Below are positions 9,302 to 19,769 of a DNA stretch of 64,000 nucleotides, piece after piece. Source of the DNA: Enterococcus florum (GTDB taxonomy: Bacteria; Bacillota; Bacilli; Lactobacillales; Enterococcaceae); contig NZ_BJCC01000002.1 in NCBI RefSeq assembly GCF_004309355.1, positions 1 to 64,000 on the forward strand, read 5' to 3'. The notes beneath the pieces were generated by a model. That model had not been told where the DNA came from and searched no databases. It was given only the letters and a program-made list of their open reading frames with translations. The position numbers and the translations under genes were made by a program. Position 1 is the stretch's first letter. Each line of letters opens with the position of its first letter.

Positions 9302-10402
9302 TTACACGTTGAAGCGGAATAGCATGACGTCGCCGTCTTGAACAAGGTACTCCTTGCCTTCTAGACGAACGCGTCCAGCCTCTTTTGCGGCATGCATATT
9401 GCCATATTTATCTAAATCTTCAAAGGAAACTGTTTCTGCACGAATAAAACCACGTTCAAAGTCCGTATGAATGATTCCGGCTGCCTGAGGTGCTTTCATT
9501 CCCTTCCGGAAGGTCCACGCACGAACCTCTTGTTCCCCCGCTGTAAAATACGTAGCCAGTCCTAACAGATCATAAGCTGTACGAATCAGCTGATCTAATC
9601 CTGATTCTTCCACACCCATTGCTTCAAGAAACTCGTTTTTGTCCTCATCATCTAATTCAGCAATTTGTTCCTCTGCTTCCGCACTGATTACAATGACTTG
9701 TGAATTTTCTGAAGCAGCGAAGTTACGAACCACTTGTACATAAGGATTATTGTCCGGATCCGCTACAGTTTCTTCATCTACGTTGGCCACATACAAAACT
9801 GGCTTATTGGTTAGTAAGAATAAGCCTTTGACGATTTTTTGTTCTTCTTCCGAAAAATCGATCGTACGAGCTGATCTGCCCTCTTCCAATACAGGTTTTA
9901 GTTTGTCTAAGACAGCTAATTCAGCCACTGCATTTTTTTCCTTGGTTTTGGCTACTTTTGCTACCCGAGCATACCGTTTTGTCACAGAGTCTAAATCCGC
10001 TAAGACCAATTCTAAGTTGATTGTCTCAATATCTTCTAATGGATCGACACGTCCTTCAACGTGCGTAATATTTTCATCGTCGAAACAGCGAACCACATGA
10101 CAAATCGCATCAACTTGACGAATGTGACTCAAGAATTGATTGCCCAATCCTTCACCTTTACTGGCACCTTTTACTATTCCAGCAATGTCTGTAAACTCAA
10201 AGGTAGTTGGAACCGTCTTTTTCGGTTTTACTAATTCTGTTAAACGATCTAAACGCCAGTCAGGTACTTCTACCATCCCAACATTTGGATCGATCGTAGC
10301 AAAAGGATAGTTTGCCGCCTCGGCACCTGCTTTAGTGATTGCATTAAACAAAGTGGATTTTCCTACGTTGGGCAATCCAACAATTCCGGCTGTTAAAGCC
10401 AT
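9302..10402 (-). CDS. ychF: Obg-family ATPase/GTPase YchF (OLA1 type)
   Basis: 366-residue P-loop NTPase associated with ribosomes and stress response. G1 is [13 protein letters not shown] and G3 is [16 protein letters not shown]. The G4 position reads NVDE rather than NKxD; that departure is the family feature explaining YchF preference for ATP over GTP. A coiled coil lies in the middle and a C-terminal TGS domain (about 280-366, with [15 protein letters not shown]) completes the protein. Start is ATG at 10402, only 3 bp after yyzM, so the two are co-transcribed. Confidence 0.96.
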   Translation of the reverse strand: MALTAGIVGLPNVGKSTLFNAITKAGAEAANYPFATIDPNVGMVEVPDWRLDRLTELVKPKKTVPTTFEFTDIAGIVKGASKGEGLGNQFLSHIRQVDAICHVVRCFDDENITHVEGRVDPLEDIETINLELVLADLDSVTKRYARVAKVAKTKEKNAVAELAVLDKLKPVLEEGRSARTIDFSEEEQKIVKGLFLLTNKPVLYVANVDEETVADPDNNPYVQVVRNFAASENSQVIVISAEAEEQIAELDDEDKNEFLEAMGVEESGLDQLIRTAYDLLGLATYFTAGEQEVRAWTFRKGMKAPQAAGIIHTDFERGFIRAETVSFEDLDKYGNMHAAKEAGRVRLEGKEYLVQDGDVMLFRFNV

Positions 10403-10405
10403 GAT

Positions 10406-10594
10406 TTACTTCATCTCTTTCTTTTCAAGGATTTTTTTCATTTTCTTTTCAAATTCGCGACGTGTCATCATAACAACATGTCCGCAATTTTCACATTTTA
10501 TTTTGATATCCGCACCCATGCGCACGATTTCCCAGCGATTGGTTTGACATGCATGGGGCTTTTTCATCTCTACGACATCCCCTAGATCGTACAT
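10406..10594 (-). CDS. yyzM: DUF951 family small protein (YyzM)
   Basis: 62-residue protein with a KOW/SH3-like beta pattern. The segment CENCGHVVMMTRREFEKK supplies a CxxC pair, with another cysteine at about residue 16, so a small metal site is possible. Small DUF951 proteins regularly sit between parB and ychF in Firmicutes. Function unknown; ribosome or RNA association has been suggested only by context. Confidence 0.85.
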   Translation of the reverse strand: MYDLGDVVEMKKPHACQTNRWEIVRMGADIKIKCENCGHVVMMTRREFEKKMKKILEKKEMK

Positions 10595-10708
10595 CTTAAC
10601 CTCTCCTTTTCGTACTAATGAATCTAAATTGCTGCAACAGTATGTTCAATAGGCCATTTATAACTCTTAGATCCTCAAGGTGTCCGCAGCATGAAGTGAT
10701 GAATGCTT

Positions 10709-11599
10709 TTACGACTCATCAAAGTGAATACTCAGGATATCTAAAATTCTGGTCAAATCGTCTGGAGACAAGTATTCGATCTCAATTTTTCCCTTGCCGT
10801 CTTTTTCGACAATCTCAACACTTGTTCCAAATTTATCCATTAATCGATCTTCACTCTCACGCAGATAGTATGGCTTTTCTTTCGACAAACGCGGAACCTT
10901 TTTCTTCTCTTTTCCCTTGCCTTCATTGTACTCTGTAACGATCTGTTCTAATTGACGGACAGTTAAGCTTTCTTTCACTGCACGATTGGCTAACTTTAAA
11001 ATTTGATCTTTTTTCTTTAATCCTAATAATGTTCTAGCCTGTCCCATAGACAAACGTTCATCCTGAACCATTTCTTTGACCAGCTTAGGCAATGTCAACA
11101 AACGCAAATAATTAGCAATGTAAGGGCGGCTTTTTCCCAGACGAGCTGCAACATCTGCTTGAGTCAACTTCAAGTTTTTCATCAACATTTCGTAAGCTTC
11201 CGCTTCCTCCAGTGGATTCAAATCCTCTCGCTGCAAATTTTCCAACACAGCAATCTGCATCATTGCTTCTTCGTCGAATTCACGCACAATTGCAGGAATC
11301 GTTTCTTTTCCAGCCAACTTTGATGCTCTAAAACGACGTTCGCCAGCAATTAATTCGTACCCTTTTACTGTTGATTTGCGAACAATGATAGGTTGAAATA
11401 CGCCTGATTGTTCGATTGAATTAGCCAATTCTTGTAAAGAAGTCTCATCAAATGATTTTCTTGGCTGGTAAGGGTTTGGACGTAGTTCACTCAACGAAAT
11501 TTCGATTACTTGATCGTTTTTGATATCTACCTCTTCAATTCCAGACAAATCCTGGAACAATGCGTCGATGCCTCGACCCAATCCTTTATTTTTGCTCAC
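10709..11599 (-). CDS. parB: Chromosome-partitioning protein ParB (Spo0J)
   Basis: 296-residue CTP-dependent sliding clamp that loads at parS and recruits SMC to the origin. The N-terminal CTPase domain has the GERRFRASKLAG motif. A helix-turn-helix (LTQADVAARLGKSRPYIANYLRLL, about residues 140-165) reads parS, and the C-terminal basic segment dimerises. The ATG overlaps the end of parA by 14 bp. Its targets are present in this window (14350, 29985, 30829 and a near match at 8911). Confidence 0.96.
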   Translation of the reverse strand: MSKNKGLGRGIDALFQDLSGIEEVDIKNDQVIEISLSELRPNPYQPRKSFDETSLQELANSIEQSGVFQPIIVRKSTVKGYELIAGERRFRASKLAGKETIPAIVREFDEEAMMQIAVLENLQREDLNPLEEAEAYEMLMKNLKLTQADVAARLGKSRPYIANYLRLLTLPKLVKEMVQDERLSMGQARTLLGLKKKDQILKLANRAVKESLTVRQLEQIVTEYNEGKGKEKKKVPRLSKEKPYYLRESEDRLMDKFGTSVEIVEKDGKGKIEIEYLSPDDLTRILDILSIHFDES

Positions 11600-12353
11600 G
11601 AGCTAACACTTCCTTTGCAAGGGCTTGATAAACTTCTGCACCTTTTGATCGCGGGTCATAATCTATGATGGGTTTACCATGACTCGGTGCTTCAGACAGT
11701 CGAACATTTCTTGGAATGATCGTATCGTAAACCTTTTCTTGGAAATAGCGGCGAACCTCCTCCACTACTTCAGCACCAAGATTGGTTCGTGCATCATACA
11801 TCGTCAATAACACTCCTTCGATCTCCAGATCTGGATTAAAGTGTTTCTGTACTAAACGCACTGTATTTAACAACTGACTTAAACCTTCCAATGCATAATA
11901 TTCACATTGAACCGGAATCAAAATGGCGTGACTGGCAGTAAACGCATTGATCGTCAAATGCCCTAACGAAGGCGGACAGTCGATTAAAATAAAATCATAA
12001 TCGTCGTAAACTTCATTTAGAGCCCCTTTTAAGCGTGATTCGCGTGCCATCATTGAGGTCAATTCAATTTCCGCTCCTGCTAATTGCAAAGTGGCCGGAA
12101 CGATGGATAAATTTTCTCTCTCCGTTTGCAAGATCGTTTCTTTGATTGGCGTCTCATTAACCAAAACATCATAAATATCTTGTTCCACATCGGGTTTGCG
12201 AATACCTAATCCGCTCGTTGCATTTCCTTGAGCGTCACTATCGATCAACAATACCTTTTTCCCGATAAATGCTAAGCACGCGCCTAAATTGACGGTGGTT
12301 GTTGTTTTCCCAACACCGCCTTTTTGATTTGCAACAGAAATAATCCGTGCCAT
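11586..12353 (-). CDS. parA: Chromosome-partitioning ATPase ParA (Soj)
   Basis: 255-residue deviant-Walker ATPase. Walker A' is KGGVGKTTTTVNLGA with the signature lysine, and switch II is DCPPSLGHLT. It works with ParB in origin segregation and, in Bacillus, modulates DnaA. It is the first gene of the run leading into parB, yyzM and ychF. The 80 bp between rsmG and parA holds AT-rich sequence with GGAGG directly before the ATG. Confidence 0.96.
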   Translation of the reverse strand: MARIISVANQKGGVGKTTTTVNLGACLAFIGKKVLLIDSDAQGNATSGLGIRKPDVEQDIYDVLVNETPIKETILQTERENLSIVPATLQLAGAEIELTSMMARESRLKGALNEVYDDYDFILIDCPPSLGHLTINAFTASHAILIPVQCEYYALEGLSQLLNTVRLVQKHFNPDLEIEGVLLTMYDARTNLGAEVVEEVRRYFQEKVYDTIIPRNVRLSEAPSHGKPIIDYDPRSKGAEVYQALAKEVLAREQK

Positions 12354-12434
12354 GTTTTTCCTCCTGACTGATACTTAGAGATAGCTTTTTTTATTTTATA
12401 ATTTCTTTATACCTTTTCGTAGTTGCTCATTTTG

Positions 12435-13151
12435 CTATTTGATTGGCTGCTTATTTGGTGTTCCTGGTTTTCGCGGATATTTTTTTGGCGTTTCCTTTTT
12501 CTTTTGGATCGTTACGATATAGCGACTGCCACCGTCTTTCGGCAATGAAACATCTTGTTCCGCAATTAATTTGCCACCAAGCAATGCGATTGCCGAACGG
12601 GCCTCTACCAGTTCTTCTTCGCTTTTTGCCGCTTTCATTGCAAAAAAATAGCCCTGTTTGTTCACCAACGGTAAACAAAGTTCTGCCAATACATTTAACC
12701 GCGCCACGGCTCTAGCTGTCACAAAATCGAACGTCTCACGAATCTCTTTTCTTTTTCCAAAGGTCTCTGCTCGATCATGAAACAATGATACCTTTTTTAA
12801 CCCTAATTCTTCGGTCAAGTGGTTTAAAAAAAGAATCCGTTTATTCAAAGAGTCAACGATCGTGATCTCTAAATCAGGAAAAGCAATCTTTAACGGAACA
12901 CTCGGAAATCCCGCACCTGCACCAACATCGCACAACGAACCACTCGTTTGAAAATCTGCTGAAAATGCCAAAGTCAAGGAATCATAGAAATGCTTCAGAT
13001 ATACTTCCTTTTGCTCGGTAATTGCTGTCAGATTCATCTTCTGGTTCCATTCTACGAGAAGACGATAATACGATGCAAATTGTTCCATTTGAGTCTCGTC
13101 TAGAGTAATGCCCCGCTTCTTTAGCGATGCTTGAAATTCTTCTGGTTTCAT
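12435..13151 (-). CDS. rsmG: 16S rRNA (guanine-527 N7)-methyltransferase
   Basis: SAM-dependent methyltransferase (GidB) of 238 residues that modifies G527 of 16S rRNA; loss gives low-level streptomycin resistance in other bacteria. The SAM site is visible as [15 protein letters not shown] (about residues 75-90), and [13 protein letters not shown] follows in the catalytic fold. The C-terminus is an unusual basic, proline-rich tail. The ATG at 13151 has GAGAGGA eight bases upstream; the 13166 GTG/ATG option is within that region. Confidence 0.94.
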   Translation of the reverse strand: MKPEEFQASLKKRGITLDETQMEQFASYYRLLVEWNQKMNLTAITEQKEVYLKHFYDSLTLAFSADFQTSGSLCDVGAGAGFPSVPLKIAFPDLEITIVDSLNKRILFLNHLTEELGLKKVSLFHDRAETFGKRKEIRETFDFVTARAVARLNVLAELCLPLVNKQGYFFAMKAAKSEEELVEARSAIALLGGKLIAEQDVSLPKDGGSRYIVTIQKKKETPKKYPRKPGTPNKQPIK

Positions 13152-13169
13152 AGCTAGTCCTCTCATTTT

Positions 13170-13192
13170 GTGAAACAGAAAAAATGTTTCAC
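13170..13192. repeat. Inverted repeat of swapped parS half-sites
   Basis: GTGAAACA (13170-13177), 7 bp, TGTTTCAC (13185-13192). These are exact parS halves but in everted order, so this is not a standard parS. It lies just upstream of rsmG. The rest of 13193-13414 shows only a weak CTAATGT/ACATTAG stem (13317-13341). Confidence 0.55.
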
Positions 13193-13414
13193 AGACTAAC
13201 CTCTACTTTAACGCAAAACTTCCTTTCTTGCAATGCTTTGGTTGAGTTTCACAACCTGTATAAAGAAAGTTTTAACTTCACATTCTATCGCGTTTCGTTT
13301 GATAAACGAGCTTTATCTAATGTATTCAAAAAAAACATTAGTGTTCATCCGCTCTCTCACGTAAAATGATTGTGTAAGTGGTAACAATAAAAAAGAAAAG
13401 TGAGGTTTTTATTT

Positions 13415-14296
13415 ATGACCGAACGTTTGACAGGTCACACGCTGCTCATTGGTTTAATGGCTTATCCGATCCGACACAGTATGTCTCCAACAATGCACAA
13501 CGAAGCTTTTGCAAAGCTAGGTTTAGATTATGCTTATCTGGCTTTTGAAGTTGAAAACGAGCAGCTGGCAGATGCCGTTCAGGGGATTCGCGCCTTGGGG
13601 CTCCGCGGATCAAATGTTTCAATGCCTAACAAGCAAGAAATTATTAAGTATCTTGACGAAGTATCTCCAGAAGCGCAACTAATTGGCGCAGTGAATACCG
13701 TAACAAATAAGGATGCCAAAGGGCACTTAATTGGATATAATACAGATGGTATCGGTGCTATGGAAGCATTAAGAGATGAGGGTGTCAATGTAAAAGATGC
13801 GATTATTACTCTGACCGGTGCTGGCGGTGCCGGAACTGCCGTTGCTGTTCAAGCGGCGTTTGATGGTGCGAAAGAAATTCGGATTTTCAACATCAATGAC
13901 GGATTATTGGAAAATGCTCAAGAAACAGCAAAAAAAATCAACGAAAACACCGATTGTAAAGCGACCGCAACTGACTTAAGTAATCAAGAGGCGTTCAAAC
14001 AATCAATCGCTGAAAGTTCGATTTATATTGATGCAACAGGTGCAGGTATGAAACCTCTGGAAGATGTTAGTTTAATTGAAGACCCAAGTATGATTCGTTC
14101 AGACCTTGTCGTATTTGATGTCGTTTACTCTCCAAGAGAGACCAAACTTCTAAAATTCGCTAAGGAGCATGGTGCCAAAAAAGCAATCAATGGTTTAGGA
14201 ATGATGCTTTATCAAGGTGCTGCAGCCTTTAAGATGTTTACTGACGAAGATATGCCTGTAGAGTACATTAAAGATTTATTGTTTAATGAAAATTGA
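13415..14296 (+). CDS. Shikimate/quinate dehydrogenase (AroE/YdiB type)
   Basis: 293-residue NAD(P)-dependent dehydrogenase of the shikimate dehydrogenase family. The substrate site shows HSMSPTMHN (hydroxyl-binding serines) and NVSMPNKQ with the catalytic lysine. NTDG carries the partner aspartate, the nucleotide fold has GAGGAGTAV, and [11 protein letters not shown] closes the fold. NVSMPNK rather than the SVTIPHK more usual in biosynthetic AroE resembles YdiB-type quinate/shikimate dehydrogenases. It stands alone, away from other aro genes, so a catabolic or dual role is likely. The ATG at 13415 follows GTGAGG at 13400-13405. Its plus-strand orientation interrupts a long minus-strand run. 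Confidence 0.82.
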   Translation: MTERLTGHTLLIGLMAYPIRHSMSPTMHNEAFAKLGLDYAYLAFEVENEQLADAVQGIRALGLRGSNVSMPNKQEIIKYLDEVSPEAQLIGAVNTVTNKDAKGHLIGYNTDGIGAMEALRDEGVNVKDAIITLTGAGGAGTAVAVQAAFDGAKEIRIFNINDGLLENAQETAKKINENTDCKATATDLSNQEAFKQSIAESSIYIDATGAGMKPLEDVSLIEDPSMIRSDLVVFDVVYSPRETKLLKFAKEHGAKKAINGLGMMLYQGAAAFKMFTDEDMPVEYIKDLLFNEN

Positions 14297-14298
14297 TG

Positions 14299-14340
14299 AA
14301 ACGAGCCAGAATGAATAAATATTCATTCTGGCTCGTTTTT
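14299..14340 (+). terminator. Terminator of the AroE-like gene
   Basis: Perfect 18-base arms (14299-14316 and 14321-14338) are followed by a T run, directly after the stop codon. Confidence 0.9.
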
Positions 14341-14349
14341 CTCTAAAAG

Positions 14350-14365
14350 TGTTTCACATGAAACA
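14350..14365. other. parS site (one central base variant)
   Basis: TGTTTCACATGAAACA, one base away from the palindromic parS TGTTTCACGTGAAACA. It lies in the convergent gap between the AroE-like gene and mnmG. Confidence 0.85.
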
Positions 14366-14384
14366 TTTCTTACCTCTTGCAGTT

Positions 14385-16289
14385 TTATTGCACTGCCTTT
14401 TCATTCACCTTTGCAATCTTCCCTTGTTCCACATAAACCATTAAAATGCTTATATCTGCAGGATTTACACCGCTGATTCTACTTGCTTGTGCAATCGTTT
14501 CCGGCTGAATTTTTTTCAGTTTTTGACGGGCTTCGGTAGCAAGTCCATTGATCGCGTCGTAATCTATTCGTTCGGGAATTCGTTTAGCTTCCAAGCGTTT
14601 CAACTTTTCTACTTTTTCCATCGCTTTTTTAATGTATCCTTCATATTTAATTTGAATCTCAACTTGTTCTACTTCTTTAGTAGACAATTGATCATTTACT
14701 GGAATAAATTGTATCAACTCTTGGTAACTGATTTCAGGACGTTTTAAAAAATCTGCGGCCAAAACCCCATCTTTTAACTTTGCACTATTTTTTTTGGTTA
14801 GAAAAGTTTGAACATCTTCAGTTGGTTTGATTCGAATCGTTTGTAAACGGCGGATTTCTTCCTCCACGTTAGCCTTCTTCACAAGATATCTTTGGTATTG
14901 CTCTTCCTCCACCAGTCCAATTCGACGACCATACTCTGTTAAGCGCAGATCAGCATTATCATGACGTAAAATCAACCGATATTCCGCACGTGAAGTCAAT
15001 AATCGGTAAGGTTCATTTGTTCCTTTGGTAACCAAATCATCGATCATCACACCAATATATCCATCACTGCGTTTCATGATGAACGGTTCTTTTCCTTGAT
15101 TTTTCAAGGCAGCATTAATTCCAGCAATCAATCCTTGACCCGCCGCTTCTTCATAGCCGCTTGTACCATTGGTTTGTCCAGCGGTATACAAATTTTCTAT
15201 TACTTTAGTCTCTAATGTTGGACGCAGCTGGTGTGGCGCAACCATGTCATACTCAATTGCATATCCAGTTCGCATCATCTCTACATTTTCTAATCCATCA
15301 ATAGAATGCAGCACGTCGTTTTGTACATCTTCAGGTAAAGAAGTTGATAGTCCTTGTACATAAACCTCTTCTGTGTGCAACCCTTCAGGTTCTAGGAACA
15401 ATTGATGGCGATCTTTATCAGCAAATCGAACAATTTTATCCTCGATCGATGGGCAGTAACGAGCACCGACACCGTCGACGATTCCTGTGAACATCGGTGC
15501 CCGATGCAAATTATTGCGGATAATTTCATGACTGCGTGGATTGGTATAGGTTAGCCAGCAAGGAATCTGCTCCTGATTATAATCTTTGTCCGGTGTTTGA
15601 TAACTAAAATGATTAGGTTCCTCGTCACCTGGCTGAATTTCTGTCTTGCTGTAATCAATCGAACCTGATTTGACTCTTGGCGGCGTTCCAGTTTTAAAGC
15701 GATGAATCTCAAAACCTAACTCTTTTAGGTGGTCTGATAATTTGATTGATGGTTGGGAATTATTAGGACCTGAAGAGTATTTCAATTCTCCGATAATAAT
15801 TTCTCCGCGCAAGGCTGTACCAGCAGTGATAATCACCGATTTGGCTTGATAGGCTGCACCAGTGGAGGTTACTACTCCCCGACAAACCCCATTTTCCACA
15901 ATCAGACGATCGACTACTCCTTGTTTCAAAGTCAAGTTTTCTTCTTTTTCGATAGTATGCTTCATTTCCTCAGCATAGGCGTGTTTGTCCGCTTGCGCGC
16001 GCAATGCGCGGACAGCAGGTCCCTTCCCTGTATTAAGCATTCGCATTTGAATATACGTCTTATCAATATTTCTGCCCATTTCTCCGCCTAATGCATCAAT
16101 TTCTCGGACAACCACTCCTTTGGCGGGCCCGCCAATTGAAGGATTACATGGCATAAATGCAACCATATCAAGATTGATGGTGATTAGTAATGTTTTGGAA
16201 CCCATTCTAGCAGCTGCTAGAGCTGCTTCAGAACCTGCATGTCCGGCACCTACTACAATAACGTCGTATGCTCCTGCTTGATATTCCAT
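14385..16289 (-). CDS. mnmG: tRNA U34 carboxymethylaminomethyl modification enzyme, FAD subunit
   Basis: 634-residue FAD protein (GidA) that forms a complex with MnmE to install cmnm5U34 in tRNAs. The FAD motif is [19 protein letters not shown]. The signature [11 protein letters not shown] supplies a catalytic cysteine. [13 protein letters not shown] and [13 protein letters not shown] are family signatures. A helical C-terminal domain binds MnmE and tRNA. It follows mnmE by 11 bp, so the pair is one operon. Confidence 0.97.
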   Translation of the reverse strand: MEYQAGAYDVIVVGAGHAGSEAALAAARMGSKTLLITINLDMVAFMPCNPSIGGPAKGVVVREIDALGGEMGRNIDKTYIQMRMLNTGKGPAVRALRAQADKHAYAEEMKHTIEKEENLTLKQGVVDRLIVENGVCRGVVTSTGAAYQAKSVIITAGTALRGEIIIGELKYSSGPNNSQPSIKLSDHLKELGFEIHRFKTGTPPRVKSGSIDYSKTEIQPGDEEPNHFSYQTPDKDYNQEQIPCWLTYTNPRSHEIIRNNLHRAPMFTGIVDGVGARYCPSIEDKIVRFADKDRHQLFLEPEGLHTEEVYVQGLSTSLPEDVQNDVLHSIDGLENVEMMRTGYAIEYDMVAPHQLRPTLETKVIENLYTAGQTNGTSGYEEAAGQGLIAGINAALKNQGKEPFIMKRSDGYIGVMIDDLVTKGTNEPYRLLTSRAEYRLILRHDNADLRLTEYGRRIGLVEEEQYQRYLVKKANVEEEIRRLQTIRIKPTEDVQTFLTKKNSAKLKDGVLAADFLKRPEISYQELIQFIPVNDQLSTKEVEQVEIQIKYEGYIKKAMEKVEKLKRLEAKRIPERIDYDAINGLATEARQKLKKIQPETIAQASRISGVNPADISILMVYVEQGKIAKVNEKAVQ

Positions 16290-16300
16290 AGTATCTCTCC

Positions 16301-17695
16301 TTATTTACCTAAACAAAATTGGCTGAATAGTTGTGTGATTAGTTCATCCTGTACGCTGTCTCCTACGATTTCACCTAGGTAATCCCAACAGCGGGTCATA
16401 TCAATCTGCACAAGATCTACTGGCATACCAGTTTCGATTCCTACTTGTACTTCTTTTAAAGATTGAGAAGCCTTATCTAACAAAGCAATGTGCCGTGTGT
16501 TTGAAACATATGTTGCATCTTTCTCATTGGTTTTTCCGCCAAAAAACAATTCAGCAATGGCTTCTTCTAATTGATCTAGCCCGTCCTTTTCAACCACGGA
16601 AACAGCCAGAATTTCAGAATCATTTACCAACTCCGTTAATTCTTCACTACCTATTCTTGAGGGAAGATCCGTTTTGTTTAATAAAACGATTCGTTTTAGT
16701 TCTCGAGTAGCCACTAGAAGTTCTCGATCTTCTGGTGTCAACGCTTCGCTTTGATTCAAAACAAGCAAAACCAAGTCCGCTTCACCTAATGCTTTTCGAC
16801 TTCGTTCGACACCAATTTTTTCGACAACATCTTCTGTTTCACGAATGCCAGCAGTGTCGATCAACTTTAGAGGCACCCCGCGAACATTTACATATTCTTC
16901 GATAACATCTCGAGTTGTTCCGGCAATATCTGTAACGATCGCTTTTTCTTCGTGCAGCAGGTAGTTTAATAAGCTTGATTTTCCAACATTGGGTCTGCCT
17001 ATGATCGCCGTACTTAACCCTTCCCTCAAGATTTTTCCTTGCTTCGCGTTCAAAAGCAGCGCATTGATTTGGTTCTCAACATAACTTGCTTTTTCAAGTA
17101 ATAATTGGGTCGTGAGTTCTTCGACATCGTCGTATTCGGGATAGTCAATATTAACCTCCACTTGTGCTAACGTCTCCAAGATCTCCTGTCTTAACGCACG
17201 GATCAAATGGGATAAATTTCCGTCTAATTGGCTGATCGCAATATTCATTGCTTTGTCCGTTTTAGCACGGATTAAATCCATCACAGCCTCTGCTTGAGAT
17301 AAATCGACTCTTCCATTTAAGAACGCGCGTTTAGTAAATTCACCTGGCTCAGCCAATCGGGCACCCTCGCGCAACATCAGTTGCAATAGTTCATTCACCA
17401 CCACGATGCCACCGTGACAATTGATTTCCACAATGTCTTCTCTCGTAAATGTTTTAGGAGCCCGCATCACACTGACCATCACTTCATCGACCAGCTGTTG
17501 ACTCTTCGGGTCGAAAATATGACCGTAATGAATTGTATGACTATCTACATTTTCTAATTTCTTTTTTCCGCTTTTAAAAACTCTGTCAGCAATGTATACA
17601 GCTTGGTCGCCGCTAAGACGAACAATGCTGATTGCACCCTCCCCAGGCGGAGTTGATATTGCAGCGATCGTATCAAATTCTAAAATTTCAGCCAC
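16301..17695 (-). CDS. mnmE: tRNA U34 modification GTPase MnmE
   Basis: 464-residue potassium-activated GTPase (TrmE), partner of MnmG. The N-terminal domain binds 5-formyl-THF. The G domain is inserted in the helical domain at about 220-385: G1 [13 protein letters not shown]2/G3 TTRDVIEE and DTAGIRET, G4 NKTD. The conserved C-terminal motif CxGK is present as FCLGK. Start is GTG at 17695 behind TAGGAGGA. A weak promoter (TTGTTC, 17 bp, TAATAG) could lie close upstream. Further upstream are two hairpin terminators and a strong promoter (see the noncoding entry). Confidence 0.96.
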   Translation of the reverse strand: MAEILEFDTIAAISTPPGEGAISIVRLSGDQAVYIADRVFKSGKKKLENVDSHTIHYGHIFDPKSQQLVDEVMVSVMRAPKTFTREDIVEINCHGGIVVVNELLQLMLREGARLAEPGEFTKRAFLNGRVDLSQAEAVMDLIRAKTDKAMNIAISQLDGNLSHLIRALRQEILETLAQVEVNIDYPEYDDVEELTTQLLLEKASYVENQINALLLNAKQGKILREGLSTAIIGRPNVGKSSLLNYLLHEEKAIVTDIAGTTRDVIEEYVNVRGVPLKLIDTAGIRETEDVVEKIGVERSRKALGEADLVLLVLNQSEALTPEDRELLVATRELKRIVLLNKTDLPSRIGSEELTELVNDSEILAVSVVEKDGLDQLEEAIAELFFGGKTNEKDATYVSNTRHIALLDKASQSLKEVQVGIETGMPVDLVQIDMTRCWDYLGEIVGDSVQDELITQLFSQFCLGK

Positions 17696-17771
17696 GAACT
17701 AATTCCTCCTATATTTTCTTGCTTCTATTAATATTCTTCTACATAGTGAACAAATTCTTCTTAAATCACGC

Positions 17772-17971
17772 AAAAAAAGTGCCCACTCCACCCCTTGTTA
17801 AAGGGATAGATCTAGCACTTTGACTGCTTTTCTATCAAATTTTTTATTTGATTTTTAGTTTAAAAAACCCCCGCTGGTACGAGGGTTCCCTCAAAGCAGG
17901 AACAACTTTGTCGTATACTTTGATAAGAATGATTTCTAACACAATATACTTGCTTTGAGAAACTTTGTCAA
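17772..17971 (-). ncRNA. Promoter plus two terminators upstream of mnmE: candidate small RNA or attenuator
   Basis: The 429-bp gap between jag and mnmE holds no credible protein gene. On the minus strand it has a near-consensus promoter, TTGACA (complement of 17966-17971), 17 bp, TATATT (complement of 17943-17948). Some 50 bases downstream is a GC-rich hairpin followed by six U (17862-17887). A second hairpin, GUUCC/GGAAC at 17885-17903, shares three bases with that terminator, so the two may compete. A second terminator, AAAGUGC/GCACUUU with an inner CCCUU/AAGGGG stem and a U run, lies at 17772-17821, about 75 bp before mnmE. A primary transcript of about 75 nt is predicted. Function unknown; from 17972 to 18089 I see nothing else. 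Confidence 0.5.
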
Positions 17972-18089
17972 TCTATGATAATAAATTTCTCCAATGTGGA
18001 CGTACCAAATTTTTTTTACGACGCTTTTCTTAAGAGTATTACGAAAATCTATCCTGTTTAACTCTTTAAAAAAGACATTCTCACTGAAT

Positions 18090-18121
18090 CAAAAAAAGAC
18101 CGCATCGCAAAGGATGCAGCC
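18090..18121 (-). terminator. Terminator of the rpmH-rnpA-yidC-jag operon
   Basis: On the minus strand a GGCTGCATC/GATGCGGTC stem with G-U pairs is followed by seven T, immediately after the jag stop codon. Confidence 0.85.
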
Positions 18122-18124
18122 TCT

Positions 18125-18871
18125 CTAGAAGTATTTTTTTGCGGGCTCGACGACTAAATATCGATAAGGATCTTCTCCTTCAGAATGAGTTTTGATATAG
18201 TCATCTTCGCTCAGAACAGAGTGGATCATCTTGCGCTCAAATGCAGGCATTGGTTCTAAGAAAACAGGTCGTCCCGTTTCTTTAACCTTTTCAGCCGTCC
18301 GTTTGGCTAGACGGGCTAAGACTTCCTCGCGCTTTTGACGATAATTTCCAACATTCACGACAACAGAAAGTTTATTTTTGGCCACTCGGTGAACAAAAAC
18401 TTGAGCTAAATATTGCAACGCGTTCAGTATTTTTCCGTGTTTTCCGATCAGCATTCCTTGTTTACTAGTCTCTAAATGCATTACGGTCAGTCCTGTCTCT
18501 GTATGCTCTACTTTCACCAACGCTGGAACACCCATTTCTTTCGTGATCGTTGTCAAGTAGATAGCCAGTTCCTTTAGAGCCTCTTCATCATCTAATTCCG
18601 ATAATTCTTGTGTCGTTATCTTTTTTTCAATACTAGGCATTTCGGGTTCAGTTGTTTCAATGACCTCATTTACAGTCTCTTCTACAGACTCATTAATTTC
18701 TTGTTTGACCGTTGGTTCTATTGAAACTTCAGCATTTTTCTTACCAATACCGAGAAATCCTTTTTTTCCTTCACTAATGACAGTAATGTCAACTTCTTTT
18801 TTGGTCAATCCTAAAGCGTTTAAGCCTCGAGCCGTTGCTTCTTCAATCGTTAGTCCTTCATAAACAGGCAT
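18125..18871 (-). CDS. jag: RNA-binding protein Jag (KhpB/EloR)
   Basis: 248-residue RNA-binding protein. The Jag N-terminal domain (about 1-50, VYEGLTIEEATARGLNALGL) is followed by a low-complexity E/V/T linker. A KH domain (about 125-180, with GMLIGKHGKILNALQYLAQ) and a C-terminal R3H domain follow (RKMIHSVL and YRYLVVEP). In pneumococcus and lactobacilli it partners KhpA and affects cell elongation. It lies 59 bp downstream of yidC in the conserved order rpmH-rnpA-yidC-jag. Confidence 0.94.
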   Translation of the reverse strand: MPVYEGLTIEEATARGLNALGLTKKEVDITVISEGKKGFLGIGKKNAEVSIEPTVKQEINESVEETVNEVIETTEPEMPSIEKKITTQELSELDDEEALKELAIYLTTITKEMGVPALVKVEHTETGLTVMHLETSKQGMLIGKHGKILNALQYLAQVFVHRVAKNKLSVVVNVGNYRQKREEVLARLAKRTAEKVKETGRPVFLEPMPAFERKMIHSVLSEDDYIKTHSEGEDPYRYLVVEPAKKYF

Positions 18872-18930
18872 ACATGTACCCCCTTACTCTTATTCGTCTA
18901 CCAAATTTTCAGCTAAAATAGATTTTCCGA

Positions 18931-19752
18931 TTATTTTTTACGTTTCTTTTTAGGTCGCTTCGCTTTCTCTAATGCTCGAGCTCTCTCACGAGCAATTCGA
19001 GCCGCTTCTTCTCTTTCTTTTCTGATTTTAAATGGATTATTTAGTAATAATGTTTGAACAACTTGGAAAGCGTTAGAGATCGTCCAATAAAGAGACAACC
19101 CACTCGCTAAATTCATCCCCATCACAAAAATCATCACTGGCATTGCAAAGTTCATAATTTTTGTCGATGGATTTGATTCCAATTGACTCATGCTTGACAG
19201 ATACGTACTTGCAAAGGTAAAAATGGCGGCTAAGATCGGTAAAATAAAGTACGGATCAGGAGAACTGAGATCCAACCACATAAAATGACCTTGTCTCAAT
19301 GCAGGTATTCTTAAGATCGATTGATATAAAGCAATCATTACCGGCATCTGCACTAACAATGGCAAGCATCCTGCATAAGGATTTACATTGTTTTCCGCAT
19401 AAAGTTTCTTTGTTTCCGCTTGCAGCTTTGCTTGTGTTTCTTGGTCGCGGGAAGAATACTTTTGCTGCAACGCTTTAATTTGCGGCTGCAAATCCTGCGT
19501 CTTGCGCATACTCTTCGTTTGGAAGTGCATCAGGGGCATCAAGATAACTCGGATAATAATAGTAAACAAAATAATCCCGATCCCAACATTCCCGAAAGAT
19601 AACGCTTTGATTGCCTCTCCAAAGTAATAAATAATGTAGCGACTCCAAATGCCGGTACTATTTGCATCTACATCTCCAGTACCACAGGCTGACAACAAGA
19701 AGACCAAACTTAACAATCCTGCCATCGCAATTATTCGATTGTATTTCTTCAC
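18931..19752 (-). CDS. yidC: Membrane protein insertase YidC (lipoprotein)
   Basis: 273-residue Oxa1/YidC insertase. The N-terminus is a lipoprotein signal with lipobox LLSACG, so C23 is the acylated residue. Five transmembrane segments follow. The hydrophilic-groove arginine is in IIRVILMPLMHFQTKSM, and the C-terminus is strongly basic (KRPKKKRKK). It inserts membrane proteins with or without SecYEG. Follows rnpA by 17 bp. Other paralogues may exist elsewhere in the genome. Confidence 0.95.
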   Translation of the reverse strand: MKKYNRIIAMAGLLSLVFLLSACGTGDVDANSTGIWSRYIIYYFGEAIKALSFGNVGIGIILFTIIIRVILMPLMHFQTKSMRKTQDLQPQIKALQQKYSSRDQETQAKLQAETKKLYAENNVNPYAGCLPLLVQMPVMIALYQSILRIPALRQGHFMWLDLSSPDPYFILPILAAIFTFASTYLSSMSQLESNPSTKIMNFAMPVMIFVMGMNLASGLSLYWTISNAFQVVQTLLLNNPFKIRKEREEAARIARERARALEKAKRPKKKRKK

Positions 19753-19769
19753 TTCATTATATTTCCTTC

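Noticed and set aside
17632-17823. Possible small membrane protein on the plus strand upstream of mnmE (also considered as an Fst-like toxin)
   Set aside because: Half of it overlaps mnmE antisense; no Shine-Dalgarno and no Fst signature; the transcription signals here point the other way.
17855-17940. preQ1 riboswitch in the mnmE upstream RNA
   Set aside because: The GGAACCC and downstream AAAAACUAAAAA resemble parts of preQ1-I, but the aptamer hairpin and pseudoknot order do not fit.
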